From NCBI RefSeq assembly GCF_011761355.1, contig NZ_JAASRW010000014.1, positions 1 to 63,745 on the forward strand: a DNA stretch of 63,745 nucleotides. The letters are read 5' to 3'. The position numbers were made by a program, and so were the translations under genes. This DNA comes from Paenibacillus lupini. GTDB lineage: Bacteria; Bacillota; Bacilli; Paenibacillales; Paenibacillaceae. Below, piece after piece: positions 50,931-58,730 of the stretch; positions within the stretch are counted from its first letter, which is position 1; each line of letters opens with the position of its first letter. The notes beneath the pieces are model-generated. The model searched no databases. It saw only the letters and a program-made list of their open reading frames with translations, and was not told where the DNA came from.

Positions 50931-51688
50931 TGATCATTTGCAAATCCGAATCGGAGCTGCGATATATGAGGGAAGCCGGCCGCATTGTTGCGGAGACACA
51001 TCGGATTATGGCTGAAGCGGTTAAACCCGGGGTAACTACCCAGGAACTTGATCAGCTGGCCGAAGCGTACATTCGCAGTCAAGGCGCTGAGCCATCCTTC
51101 AAAGGTTACAATGGTTTTCCTGCCAGCATTTGCGCTTCTGTAAATGACGAGCTGGTACACGGTTTTCCCGGACCTCGTAAGTTGAACGAAGGCGATATTA
51201 TAAGCATCGACATTGGAGCGCAGTATAAAGGCTATCATGGTGATTCGGCTTGGACTTACCCGGTCGGCAACGTCTCGGATGAAGTCAAGCGATTACTTGA
51301 GGTGACAGAACAGTCTCTGTACGCAGGACTGAATCTGATCCGCCCAGATGTTCGTTTATTTACAATATCGCATGCGGTTCAACAGGTTGCCGAAGCGGCG
51401 GGCTTTTCGATTGTAAGGGAATTTGTCGGACACGGTATTGGCAAGGACCTCCACGAGGAACCGCAAATTCCGAATTACGGCATTCCGGATCGCGGGCCAC
51501 GTCTTAAGCCAGGAATGGTGCTTTGCATCGAACCTATGGTCAACATCGGCGAACGTTACGTTCGTACGCTTGAAGACAATTGGACGGTCGTAACGGAAGA
51601 CGGCTCCTGGTGCGCTCACTTCGAGCACACGGTTGCCGTAACGGAGGACGGATTCGAAATTTTGACGAAACTACCGCATTCGGTGTAA
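50930..51688 (+). CDS. map: Methionine aminopeptidase, type I
   Basis: Removes the initiator methionine. 252 residues; dinuclear metal ligands appear as D in IDIGAQ, D in HGDSAW, H in GHGIGKDLHE, E in CIEPMV and E in FEHTVAV. ATG 50930 overlaps the adk stop (TAATG). As in B. subtilis it lies between adk and infA. Confidence 0.97.
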   Translation: MIICKSESELRYMREAGRIVAETHRIMAEAVKPGVTTQELDQLAEAYIRSQGAEPSFKGYNGFPASICASVNDELVHGFPGPRKLNEGDIISIDIGAQYKGYHGDSAWTYPVGNVSDEVKRLLEVTEQSLYAGLNLIRPDVRLFTISHAVQQVAEAAGFSIVREFVGHGIGKDLHEEPQIPNYGIPDRGPRLKPGMVLCIEPMVNIGERYVRTLEDNWTVVTEDGSWCAHFEHTVAVTEDGFEILTKLPHSV

Positions 51689-51694
51689 TCTGTT

Positions 51695-51976
51695 ATGGAT
51701 AAACAACCGCAAATCGGTCAAATCGTCAAGGTGCTTCGGGGCAAGGATGAGAACAGCTATGCTGTTATTATTGACATTGTTGACGAACGCTTCGTTCTTA
51801 TCGTCGATGGCGATAAACGCAGGTTTGATCAACCGAAGAAAAAGAACGTTCTGCATCTCGAGTTACAACCCGCTATAAGCAGCGAAGTTACAAGCAGCTT
51901 GCTTGAAACGGGCAGGGTGACCAATGCCAAGTTACGTTATGTGATTCAGAAGTACGCACATGCGAAAGGAGAATGA
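51695..51976 (+). CDS. KOW-domain RNA-binding protein, L14e-like (YbzG type)
   Basis: A 93-residue protein whose first half is a KOW/SH3-like RNA-binding domain (GQIVKVLRGKDENSYAVIIDIVDERFVLIVDG, split after GKDEN), resembling eukaryotic L14e/L27e; the tail is helical and basic. Function unknown; a ribosomal or rRNA-linked role is inferred from its fixed place between map and infA. 6 nt after map. Confidence 0.85.
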   Translation: MDKQPQIGQIVKVLRGKDENSYAVIIDIVDERFVLIVDGDKRRFDQPKKKNVLHLELQPAISSEVTSSLLETGRVTNAKLRYVIQKYAHAKGE

Positions 51977-51978
51977 CG

Positions 51979-52194
51979 GTGGCTAAGGAAGACGTCATTG
52001 AGGTCGAAGGTACGGTAATTGAACCGCTGCCGAATGCCATGTTCAAGGTGGAGCTGGAGAACGGTCATCAAATTCTCGCACATGTTTCCGGTAAGCTCAG
52101 AATGCATTTCATCCCTATTTTGACTGGGGACAAAGTGGTTATACAGTTATCGCCTTATGATTTATCAAGAGGGCGCATCACCTATCGGAAGTAG
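51979..52194 (+). CDS. infA: Translation initiation factor IF-1
   Basis: 71-residue OB-fold factor that blocks the A-site during initiation. The GTG at 51979 gives the family start AKEDVIEVEGTVIEPLPNAM and leaves a 7-nt gap from GGAG; the ATG at 51973 lies one base after that site and is rejected. Ends RGRITYRK. Confidence 0.96.
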   Translation: MAKEDVIEVEGTVIEPLPNAMFKVELENGHQILAHVSGKLRMHFIPILTGDKVVIQLSPYDLSRGRITYRK

Positions 52195-52238
52195 ACCGCC
52201 TGCGGTTTACTTGCGAAGGATTCGGGAGGTAATTCACA

Positions 52239-52352
52239 ATGAAGGTTAGACCTTCGGTAAAGCCGATTTGCGAAAAATGCAAAGTCATTCGTCGTAAAGG
52301 CAACGTTATGGTAATTTGTGAAAATCCGAAACACAAACAAAAACAAGGATAA
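52239..52352 (+). CDS. rpmJ: 50S ribosomal protein L36, zinc type
   Basis: 37 residues starting MKVRPSVKPICEKCKV, with zinc ligands C11, C14, C27 and H32. ATG 52239 follows GGGAGGT. Typical smallest gene of the alpha operon. Confidence 0.97.
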   Translation: MKVRPSVKPICEKCKVIRRKGNVMVICENPKHKQKQG

Positions 52353-52370
52353 AAGGAGGGACAACGGCCT

Positions 52371-52739
52371 ATGGCACGTATAGCTGGTGTAGACTTGCCG
52401 CGTGATAAACGCGTCGAAATCGCCCTGACATACATTTTCGGTATTGGCAAAACAACTTCGCAAAAAATCTTGAGCTCTGCTGGCGTTAACGCTGACACTC
52501 GTGTTCGCGATCTGACAGAAGACGAGCTTGCGAAATTGCGTGAAGCAATTGACAAATCCGTTAAAGTGGAAGGCGACCTGCGTCGTGAAATTTCGCTTAA
52601 CATTAAACGCCTGATCGAGATCGGTTGCTACCGTGGTGTTCGTCACCGTCGTGGTTTGCCTGTTCGTGGTCAACGCACGAAAACAAATGCGCGTACGCGT
52701 AAAGGTCCTCGTCGGACTGTAGCTAACAAAAAGAAATAA
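52371..52739 (+). CDS. rpsM: 30S ribosomal protein S13
   Basis: Head protein whose C-terminal tail contacts P-site tRNA. 122 residues; MARIAGVDLPRDKRVEIALT and GLPVRGQRTKTNARTRKGP. Confidence 0.97.
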   Translation: MARIAGVDLPRDKRVEIALTYIFGIGKTTSQKILSSAGVNADTRVRDLTEDELAKLREAIDKSVKVEGDLRREISLNIKRLIEIGCYRGVRHRRGLPVRGQRTKTNARTRKGPRRTVANKKK

Positions 52740-52759
52740 TAAAGGGGTGAAATAGGGCA

Positions 52760-53155
52760 ATGGCTAAACCTAAAAAAGTCGTTCGTACAAAACGTCGTGA
52801 CCGGAAAAATATTGAGTCGGGCGTAGCACACATCCGTTCGACATTCAATAACACGATCGTAACGATCACTGACCCACATGGCAACGCAATCTCTTGGGCA
52901 AGCTCCGGTAACCTGGGCTTCAAAGGTTCGCGTAAATCCACGCCTTTCGCAGCTCAAATGGCAGCTGAATCTGCAGCTAAAGCAGCGATGGAACATGGCA
53001 TGAAAGCTGTTGAGGTTATGGTTAAAGGTCCTGGCGCAGGCCGCGAAGCAGCGATTCGTTCGCTTCAAGCAGCTGGTCTGGAAGTTAACCTGATTAAAGA
53101 CGTAACGCCAGTTCCTCACAACGGATGCCGTCCGCCAAAACGTCGTCGCGTATAG
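52760..53155 (+). CDS. rpsK: 30S ribosomal protein S11
   Basis: Platform protein. 131 residues; HIRSTFNNTIVTITDPHGNA, and the isoaspartate-prone TPVPHNGCRPPKRRRV C-terminus. 21 nt after rpsM; the 125-base gap to rpoA shows no clear promoter. Confidence 0.97.
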   Translation: MAKPKKVVRTKRRDRKNIESGVAHIRSTFNNTIVTITDPHGNAISWASSGNLGFKGSRKSTPFAAQMAAESAAKAAMEHGMKAVEVMVKGPGAGREAAIRSLQAAGLEVNLIKDVTPVPHNGCRPPKRRRV

Positions 53156-53280
53156 TTGGGTCCGCTGTGGTATCAAATAACAACAACTTGTGAATAATGG
53201 TTGTGAAGGTTTGGCATACTACGAGATTTGACTACACAAAACGAAGGTAACGGAGCGACGTTTGAAGGAGGGTACTATTA

Positions 53281-54225
53281 GTGATTGAGATCGAAAAGCC
53301 GAAAATCGAGACCGTAGATTTGAATGAGGATGGAACTTACGGGCGTTTCGTAGTAGAACCGCTCGAGCGTGGATATGGCACGACGCTTGGAAATTCGCTT
53401 CGCCGAATTTTATTGTCCTCGCTGCCGGGCGCGGCAGTAACATCTGTTCAAATCGACGGAGTGCTTCACGAGTTCTCTACGGTTCCAGGAGTGATCGAGG
53501 ACGTAACTGAGATCATTCTGAACTTGAAAGGCCTCTCGTTGAAAATCCACTCCGATGAAGAAAAGGTGCTGGAAATCGACGCTGAAGGCGAAGGAATCGT
53601 TACGGCAGGGGATATTCGAGCTGACAGCGATGTCGAGATTTTGAACCCTGATCTTCACATCGCAACCTTGGCCTCCGGCGCGCGGCTCCATTTGCGAATT
53701 TTTGCCAATCGCGGACGTGGTTACGTCCAAGCGGACCGTAACAAACGGGACGATCAACCGATTGGGGTTATTCCCGTTGATTCGATTTACACGCCAATTA
53801 CCCGTGTCAATTACAGCGTTGAAAATACCCGCGTTGGTCAAGTAACCAACTACGACAAGCTCACGCTTGAAGTATGGACTGACGGTAGTATCAGACCGGA
53901 AGAGGCTGTAAGCCTTGGCGCTAAAATTTTGACCGAGCATTTGGACCTGTTCGTCGGATTGACCGATGAAGCCAAAGACGCGGAAATCATGGTCGAGAAG
54001 GAAGAGGACAAGAAAGAGAAAGTTCTGGAGATGACTATCGAAGAACTGGATCTTTCCGTGCGTTCCTACAACTGCTTGAAACGTGCAGGCATTAACACTG
54101 TTCAAGAGCTGATTACGAAATCCGAAGAGGATATGATGAAGGTTCGTAACCTGGGCCGTAAGTCCCTTGAGGAAGTTCAAGAGAAGCTCGAAGAGCTTGG
54201 TCTTGGCCTTCGCATGGAAGAGTAG
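53281..54225 (+). CDS. rpoA: DNA-directed RNA polymerase subunit alpha
   Basis: 314 residues. N-terminal assembly domain has ERGYGTTLGNSLRRILLSSLPG; an acidic-lysine linker (about 235-250) leads to the C-terminal DNA- and activator-binding domain (LDLSVRSYNCLKRAGINTVQEL, split after SYNCL) with the 265-type arginine. GTG 53281 after GAAGGAGGG. Confidence 0.98.
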   Translation: MIEIEKPKIETVDLNEDGTYGRFVVEPLERGYGTTLGNSLRRILLSSLPGAAVTSVQIDGVLHEFSTVPGVIEDVTEIILNLKGLSLKIHSDEEKVLEIDAEGEGIVTAGDIRADSDVEILNPDLHIATLASGARLHLRIFANRGRGYVQADRNKRDDQPIGVIPVDSIYTPITRVNYSVENTRVGQVTNYDKLTLEVWTDGSIRPEEAVSLGAKILTEHLDLFVGLTDEAKDAEIMVEKEEDKKEKVLEMTIEELDLSVRSYNCLKRAGINTVQELITKSEEDMMKVRNLGRKSLEEVQEKLEELGLGLRMEE

Positions 54226-54273
54226 AATCTTGAGCATCTAGAACAGACTATAGGCAAGGGAGGGGAAATCAAG

Positions 54274-54639
54274 ATGGCATATCAAAAATTGGGCCGTGAC
54301 GCTAGCGCGCGGAAAGCACTTTTCCGTGACCTCGTTACTGACCTATTCCTGTATGAGCGCATTCAAACAACAGAAGCTAAAGCGAAAGAGGTTCGTTCGA
54401 TCGCTGAAAAACTGATCACGAAAGCGAAAAAAGGTGACTTGCACGCTCGTCGTCAAGTAGCTGCTTACGTTCGTCGTGAAACTGTTGACGGAGAGCAAGA
54501 TGCAATCCAAAAACTGTTCTCCGATCTGGCCACCCGTTACTCGGAACGTGCGGGCGGATACACACGGATTTTGAAACTAGGACCTCGCCGTGGCGACGCT
54601 GCGCCTATGGTGTACCTGGAACTGGTTGACCGTGCGTAA
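54274..54639 (+). CDS. rplQ: 50S ribosomal protein L17
   Basis: 121 residues; LGRDASARKALFRDLVTDLF and the RYSERAGGYTRILKLGPRRGDAAPM end (split at YTRI). Last gene of the alpha operon, followed by a terminator. In B. subtilis ecfA1-ecfA2-ecfT come next; they are absent here. Confidence 0.97.
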   Translation: MAYQKLGRDASARKALFRDLVTDLFLYERIQTTEAKAKEVRSIAEKLITKAKKGDLHARRQVAAYVRRETVDGEQDAIQKLFSDLATRYSERAGGYTRILKLGPRRGDAAPMVYLELVDRA

Positions 54640-54692
54640 CACAAGCGTAATCAGCTCGCCGCTCTGAGCGGAGAGCTACGTTTCGCGGTGAG

Positions 54693-54726
54693 AAAGGGTG
54701 GACCCTTGAGGCCACCTTTTTTTATT
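54693..54726 (+). terminator. Terminator of the S10-spc-alpha supercluster
   Basis: AAAGGGTGG (54693-54701) pairs with CCACCTTT (54712-54719), with G-U/bulge tolerance, then seven T. Confidence 0.85.
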
Positions 54727-54770
54727 GCCCTGCATTGAAGGAGTGCTACAGTGGCTTATTGTTGTCCTGC

Positions 54771-54897
54771 ATAAAAGTTTTTGCCTCGACCGCTGTTGTT
54801 ATCGAATTTCTTCATCACACTCGCTTAAGCGGTTGAAATTCGATAACAAAGGCGGACGCTAACGCTTCATCGGTCAAAACCTTTTATTCCGAACAGC
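54771..54897. repeat. Nested inverted-repeat element between rplQ and truA
   Basis: A 127-bp foldback in a gene-free gap of 383 bases (54640-55022). Inner arms are 13-bp perfect: GTTATCGAATTTC (54798-54810) and GAAATTCGATAAC (54835-54847). GACCG (54788-54792) pairs with CGGTC (54871-54875), and outer ATAAAAG (54771-54777) with CTTTTAT (54891-54897). It has no T run next to the arms and no coding potential. It may be a dispersed repeat or a relic of a mobile miniature element. Confidence 0.7.
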
Positions 54898-54942
54898 TGC
54901 CAGTGTCGCAACTTCATGCTTGGCAAGAAAAAAGAGCGGCCG

Positions 54943-54960
54943 AAAAGGGTTCACCCTTTT
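54943..54960. repeat. Short palindrome before truA
   Basis: AAAAGGGT (54943-54950) and ACCCTTTT (54953-54960) form a perfect 8-bp stem with a two-base loop. The A- and T-rich arms could give weak termination on either strand. Confidence 0.5.
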
Positions 54961-55022
54961 GAATTTAAGGGGATTGAATGTTAATTACGTGTGTTATTAA
55001 CATATGGGGGAGGTGGTGAAGG

Positions 55023-55769
55023 ATGAGGAATATAGCAGTAACGGTAAGCTACGACGGGACGGACTTTAACGGGTTTCAGTCTCAGCCGTTCGGAAGGACC
55101 ATCCAGCAAGAGATCGAGCTGGGGATCAAAAAGCTGACCGGTGAGGATCTTATCATTATCGGATCTGGCAGAACGGATGCCGGCGTGCATGCAACGGGAC
55201 AAGTATTCAACTTCCATACGGAGTCGGCGATTCCAGCGGAACGTTGGGCGATTGCTTTGAATACCCGGCTGCCGAAGGATATTGTTATTACAGATGCCTA
55301 TGAGGTACCTGAACAATTCCATTCGAGACGCTCAGCTAAACGGAAGACTTATCGCTATACGATTGATATGGGGAAGTTTCCGGATGTGTTCTACCGCCGT
55401 TATGCATTCCATCATCCCACACCACTTAATGTTGAAGCGATGCAGCAAGGGCTTAGCTGCCTTGTGGGGGAGCATGACTTCACTTCATTTACATCTATTC
55501 ACTCGACCAAGCCGCATCATGTACGGACCATCTACGAGGCTTATTTCGAGCGTGAGGGACAAATGCTCCATATGTATATGACCGGTAACGGGTTTCTTTA
55601 TAACATGATTAGAATCGTGATGGGCACGCTGCTTCATGTCGGCCACGGGAAGCTAAAGCCCGAAGATATGGCGCGCATATTGGACGGTCGTAAACGGTCT
55701 CTCGCAGGGCCAACAGCGATGCCTCATGGTCTTTCGTTAATGAAAGTCGATTATCCGGACAAAATGTAA
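55023..55769 (+). CDS. truA: tRNA pseudouridine(38-40) synthase TruA
   Basis: Modifies the anticodon arm of many tRNAs. 248 residues; catalytic D52 lies in GSGRTDAGVHATGQ, and the SRRSAKRKTYRY and NGFLYNMIRI motifs are present. ATG 55023 follows GGGGAGGTGG. It is isolated from the ribosomal operons by the repeat element upstream and a new promoter downstream. Confidence 0.97.
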   Translation: MRNIAVTVSYDGTDFNGFQSQPFGRTIQQEIELGIKKLTGEDLIIIGSGRTDAGVHATGQVFNFHTESAIPAERWAIALNTRLPKDIVITDAYEVPEQFHSRRSAKRKTYRYTIDMGKFPDVFYRRYAFHHPTPLNVEAMQQGLSCLVGEHDFTSFTSIHSTKPHHVRTIYEAYFEREGQMLHMYMTGNGFLYNMIRIVMGTLLHVGHGKLKPEDMARILDGRKRSLAGPTAMPHGLSLMKVDYPDKM

Positions 55770-55787
55770 TTTACATTTAATAACTTC

Positions 55788-55816
55788 TTGATTTAGGCCA
55801 TTATCTATAGTAGAAT
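55788..55816 (+). promoter_or_regulatory. Promoter of rplM-rpsI
   Basis: TTGATT (55788-55793), 17-bp spacer, TAGAAT (55811-55816). Confidence 0.7.
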
Positions 55817-55822
55817 ATAACT

Positions 55823-55959
55823 TGTGCTTTCTTAGTGGCTATCCCACAGCCCCGACTGAGACTGTCACAAACTTGGCATGCAACATCTGAATCAACTAAA
55901 GCAAACGTGAAACGTTGTTTAATAAAATTTTAACTGTAACGGATATAAGGAGGATCTCC
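55823..55959 (+). promoter_or_regulatory. Possible L13 leader
   Basis: The 137-base transcribed leader before rplM contains short complementary segments (for example GTGGCTATCCCAC and the AACGTGAAACGTT palindrome at 55905-55917). Firmicutes are known to carry an L13-binding leader at this place. The match was not tested by folding. Confidence 0.45.
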
Positions 55960-56397
55960 ATGCGTACTACGTATATGGCTAAGCCAAATGAAGTTGAGCG
56001 CAAATGGCACATCATTGATGCTGCTGGTAAAACGCTCGGCCGTCTGGCTACTGAAGCTGCTAGCCTGATCCGCGGCAAGCACAAACCGCAATTTACTCCT
56101 CACGTTGATACTGGCGATTTTGTTATCGTAATCAACGCTGATAAAGTTGTACTGACTGGTAAGAAAATGCAAAACAAAATGTACTACCGTCACTCGGGTT
56201 ACTCTGGTGGTTTGAAAGTAACTCCAGCTCACGAGATGATCGCTAAAAAAGCTGACCGCGCTATCGAATTGGCAGTTCACGGCATGTTGCCAAAAACTCG
56301 TCAAGGTAACGCAATGAAACTTAGACTTAAAGCATACGCTGGTTCGGAGCATCCGCATCAAGCACAAAATCCAGAAGTTTACGAACTTCGCGGTTAA
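55960..56397 (+). CDS. rplM: 50S ribosomal protein L13
   Basis: Early assembly protein. 145 residues from ATG 55960 (AAGGAGGAT upstream): MRTTYMAKPNEVERKWHIID. The in-frame reading upstream runs through the leader. AGKTLGRLATEAASLIRGKHK and YRHSGYSGGLK are typical. 18 nt before rpsI. Confidence 0.97.
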   Translation: MRTTYMAKPNEVERKWHIIDAAGKTLGRLATEAASLIRGKHKPQFTPHVDTGDFVIVINADKVVLTGKKMQNKMYYRHSGYSGGLKVTPAHEMIAKKADRAIELAVHGMLPKTRQGNAMKLRLKAYAGSEHPHQAQNPEVYELRG

Positions 56398-56415
56398 TAA
56401 GGGGAGGACAGTTTC

Positions 56416-56808
56416 ATGGCACAAGTTCAATACTATGGAACCGGTCGTCGTAAACACTCTGTTGCACGTGTACGTTTGGTGCCAGGTGAAGGACGAATCA
56501 TTGTAAACAAACGCGACTTGAACGAATATTTTGGTCTAGAAACATTGAAGCTGATTGTTAAGCAACCATTGGTTCTGACTGAAACTTTGAACAACTACGA
56601 CGTTATCGTAATCGCTAACGGCGGCGGTATGTCTGGTCAAGCTGGCGCTATCCGCCACGGTATCTCCCGCGCTCTGCTTAAAGCAGACCCTGAGTTCCGC
56701 CCAGCTCTGAAACGTGCTGGCTTCCTGACTCGTGACCCACGTATGAAAGAACGTAAAAAATACGGTCTTAAAGCGGCTCGTCGCGCGCCACAATTCTCGA
56801 AACGTTAA
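56416..56808 (+). CDS. rpsI: 30S ribosomal protein S9
   Basis: 130 residues; starts MAQVQYYGTGRRKHSVARVR and ends in the basic KAARRAPQFSKR tail that reaches P-site tRNA. Confidence 0.97.
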   Translation: MAQVQYYGTGRRKHSVARVRLVPGEGRIIVNKRDLNEYFGLETLKLIVKQPLVLTETLNNYDVIVIANGGGMSGQAGAIRHGISRALLKADPEFRPALKRAGFLTRDPRMKERKKYGLKAARRAPQFSKR

Positions 56809-56818
56809 TATTTTATCG

Positions 56819-56852
56819 AACACCTTCTCCGCTTTGCGGAGGAGGTGTTTTT
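56819..56852 (+). terminator. Terminator of rplM-rpsI
   Basis: ACACCTTCTCCGC (56820-56832) pairs with GCGGAGGAGGTGT (56836-56848), followed by TTTT. One G-U pair. Confidence 0.93.
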
Positions 56853-57018
56853 GCGTTTTATACAATTTACATGAAGGTTGCTGCTTGGTTTAATGGATGA
56901 GCTCTCAGAACTTTATTTCATATTGGTGAAAACTTATTATTGATCATTTTAACGTTAGAACGTATACTTTATTTAATAGCATATGAGCTTACTTGGAATT
57001 ACAAAGGGAGGGAAAACC

Positions 57019-57714
57019 ATGAACCTGTTTGAAAAGGAAGCTTTAGTAAAACAAAAAGCAGAAGAGCTTGAAAATGCGACGCCAGAAGAAATTTTGGCCT
57101 ACGCAGTTGAAGCATTTCCTAATATTACGTTTGCATGCAGCTTTGGCGCTGAAGACGTTGTACTTGTAGACATGCTGCAAAAAGTCAGCCCGAAAACAGA
57201 TATTTTCTATTTGGATACGGACTTCCACTTCAAAGAAACATACGAAACGCGTGATCGTATGGTGGAACGTTACCCTGGCATTCCATTCGTAGAAGTAAAA
57301 CCATTGATTACTCCTGAAGAGCAAGCTGCACAGCATGGTGAAGAACTGTGGAAATCTGATGCTAACGCTTGCTGCAATATCCGTAAAGTTGAACCATTAA
57401 CAAGAATCTTGAGCAAATACAATGCTTGGATTACGGGTATCCGCCGTGATCAAGCTCCAACTCGTGCGAACGCTAAGAAAGTAGAATACGATACGAAATT
57501 TGGTCTGATTAAATTCAACCCGATAGCAGGTTGGACTTCGGAAGACGTATGGAACTACATTCGTGAGAATGATGTGATCTACAATCCGCTGCATGATCAA
57601 AACTACCCAAGTATCGGCTGCGAATATTGCACACGCAAAGTTATGCCTGGTGAAGATCCACGTGCAGGACGTTGGGCTGGCCAAGAGAAAACGGAATGTG
57701 GTTTGCATAAATAA
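57019..57714 (+). CDS. cysH: Phosphoadenylyl/adenylyl-sulfate reductase
   Basis: Reduces activated sulfate (APS or PAPS) to sulfite with thioredoxin. 231 residues from ATG 57019. C118-C119 and C201-x2-C204 form the [4Fe-4S] site typical of APS-using enzymes, and catalytic C227 is in ECGLH (226-230). The cluster cysteines favour APS as substrate, as in Bacillus CysH, which accepts both. It stands alone, away from other sulfate-assimilation genes, where B. subtilis has ybaJ. Upstream in-frame codons lack a ribosome-binding site; GGAGGG precedes 57019. Confidence 0.93.
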   Translation: MNLFEKEALVKQKAEELENATPEEILAYAVEAFPNITFACSFGAEDVVLVDMLQKVSPKTDIFYLDTDFHFKETYETRDRMVERYPGIPFVEVKPLITPEEQAAQHGEELWKSDANACCNIRKVEPLTRILSKYNAWITGIRRDQAPTRANAKKVEYDTKFGLIKFNPIAGWTSEDVWNYIRENDVIYNPLHDQNYPSIGCEYCTRKVMPGEDPRAGRWAGQEKTECGLHK

Positions 57715-57721
57715 GTTTTTC

Positions 57722-57797
57722 TGATGGAAGCTTGTCGGAGCAGCCAGTAGATTTATTTTCAATCATTAGGCTTAAGCGATTGAATGCCTGGCCATCA
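57722..57797. repeat. Nested inverted repeat between cysH and cwlD
   Basis: TTCAATC (57758-57764) with GATTGAA (57778-57784), GCCAG (57743-57747) with CTGGC (57788-57792), and TGATG (57722-57726) with CATCA (57793-57797) form a three-tier stem. It may end the cysH transcript, though no T run follows. It shares GCTTAAGCG-R-TTGAA with the 54.8-kb element. Confidence 0.55.
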
Positions 57798-57865
57798 TAA
57801 ACAACCATCTCGTCCCATATAAATGATTAAGAGATCATTTGTTGGGGAAACGGGGTGGTTTTTTT

Positions 57866-58636
57866 ATGCGCCGAAAACGTTTAGTTGTATGGATGACCTA
57901 TAAGGGAGCACTCCGCATAGCAGCCGGGTTATCTGCGCTTGTGTTGACCTGGATAATACTTGCCCAAGGTGGGGAACCTGTGTCTCGGACCTGGTCGTAT
58001 TGGACACTGCCTTTATCAGGGAAGACAATTGCGATTGATGCGGGGCATGGAGGCGTTGACGGAGGAGCTGTAAGTAAAGAGGGAGTTGTAGAGAAGGATC
58101 TGAATTTGGCTATTGCTTTATATTTGAGGGACTATCTACAGCAGGCGGGTGCCATTGTGGTCATGACGAGAGAAGGGGATTATGATCTTGCGAATCAGGA
58201 TACCCGAGGTTACTCCAAGCGTAAGACAGAGGATTTGATACAACGTGTAACTAATATTAAAGAAAGCAAACCTAGCCTTGTAGTCAGTATTCATATGAAC
58301 AGTATTCCTTCGGAGAAATGGTCAGGAGCCCAAACCTTCTTTAACCCTGCTAATCATCCGGACAACCAGGTACTAGCGACCTTTATTCAGAATGAGATCC
58401 GTCGCAACTTGGAGAATACAAGCCGGGTAGCGGTGAAGGATAAGAATAATGTGTATCTTCTTAAGGCACTCGATGAAATCCCGACCGCACTCGTTGAAGT
58501 AGGGTTTCTTTCGAATCCGGGGGAAGCATTACGGCTTGCGGATTCTGAATATCAGCGGAAGGTAGCGGCTTCCATTTATCAAGGTGTGCTTCGTTATTCA
58601 TCTGGGGAGAAGCTGAGTGAAAATACCGCGAATTAA
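57866..58636 (+). CDS. cwlD: N-acetylmuramoyl-L-alanine amidase CwlD
   Basis: Sporulation amidase needed, with PdaA, to form muramic delta-lactam in the spore cortex, the mark for germination enzymes. 256 residues from ATG 57866 (GGGGTGG at 57852-57858). One N-terminal membrane segment (about 15-33) precedes an Amidase_3 domain with zinc-site H61 (IDAGHGG), E76, a second histidine in VVSIHMNS, and catalytic E in ALVEVGFLSNP. Confidence 0.93.
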   Translation: MRRKRLVVWMTYKGALRIAAGLSALVLTWIILAQGGEPVSRTWSYWTLPLSGKTIAIDAGHGGVDGGAVSKEGVVEKDLNLAIALYLRDYLQQAGAIVVMTREGDYDLANQDTRGYSKRKTEDLIQRVTNIKESKPSLVVSIHMNSIPSEKWSGAQTFFNPANHPDNQVLATFIQNEIRRNLENTSRVAVKDKNNVYLLKALDEIPTALVEVGFLSNPGEALRLADSEYQRKVAASIYQGVLRYSSGEKLSENTAN

Positions 58637-58730
58637 CCTTGTCCCGCTTAATATGCTATAATCATTACAAATAAGCGGCCTTTCTGAAGCTTACAATTAT
58701 CACTCTCTTACATAAAGGTGGGACTCATTC

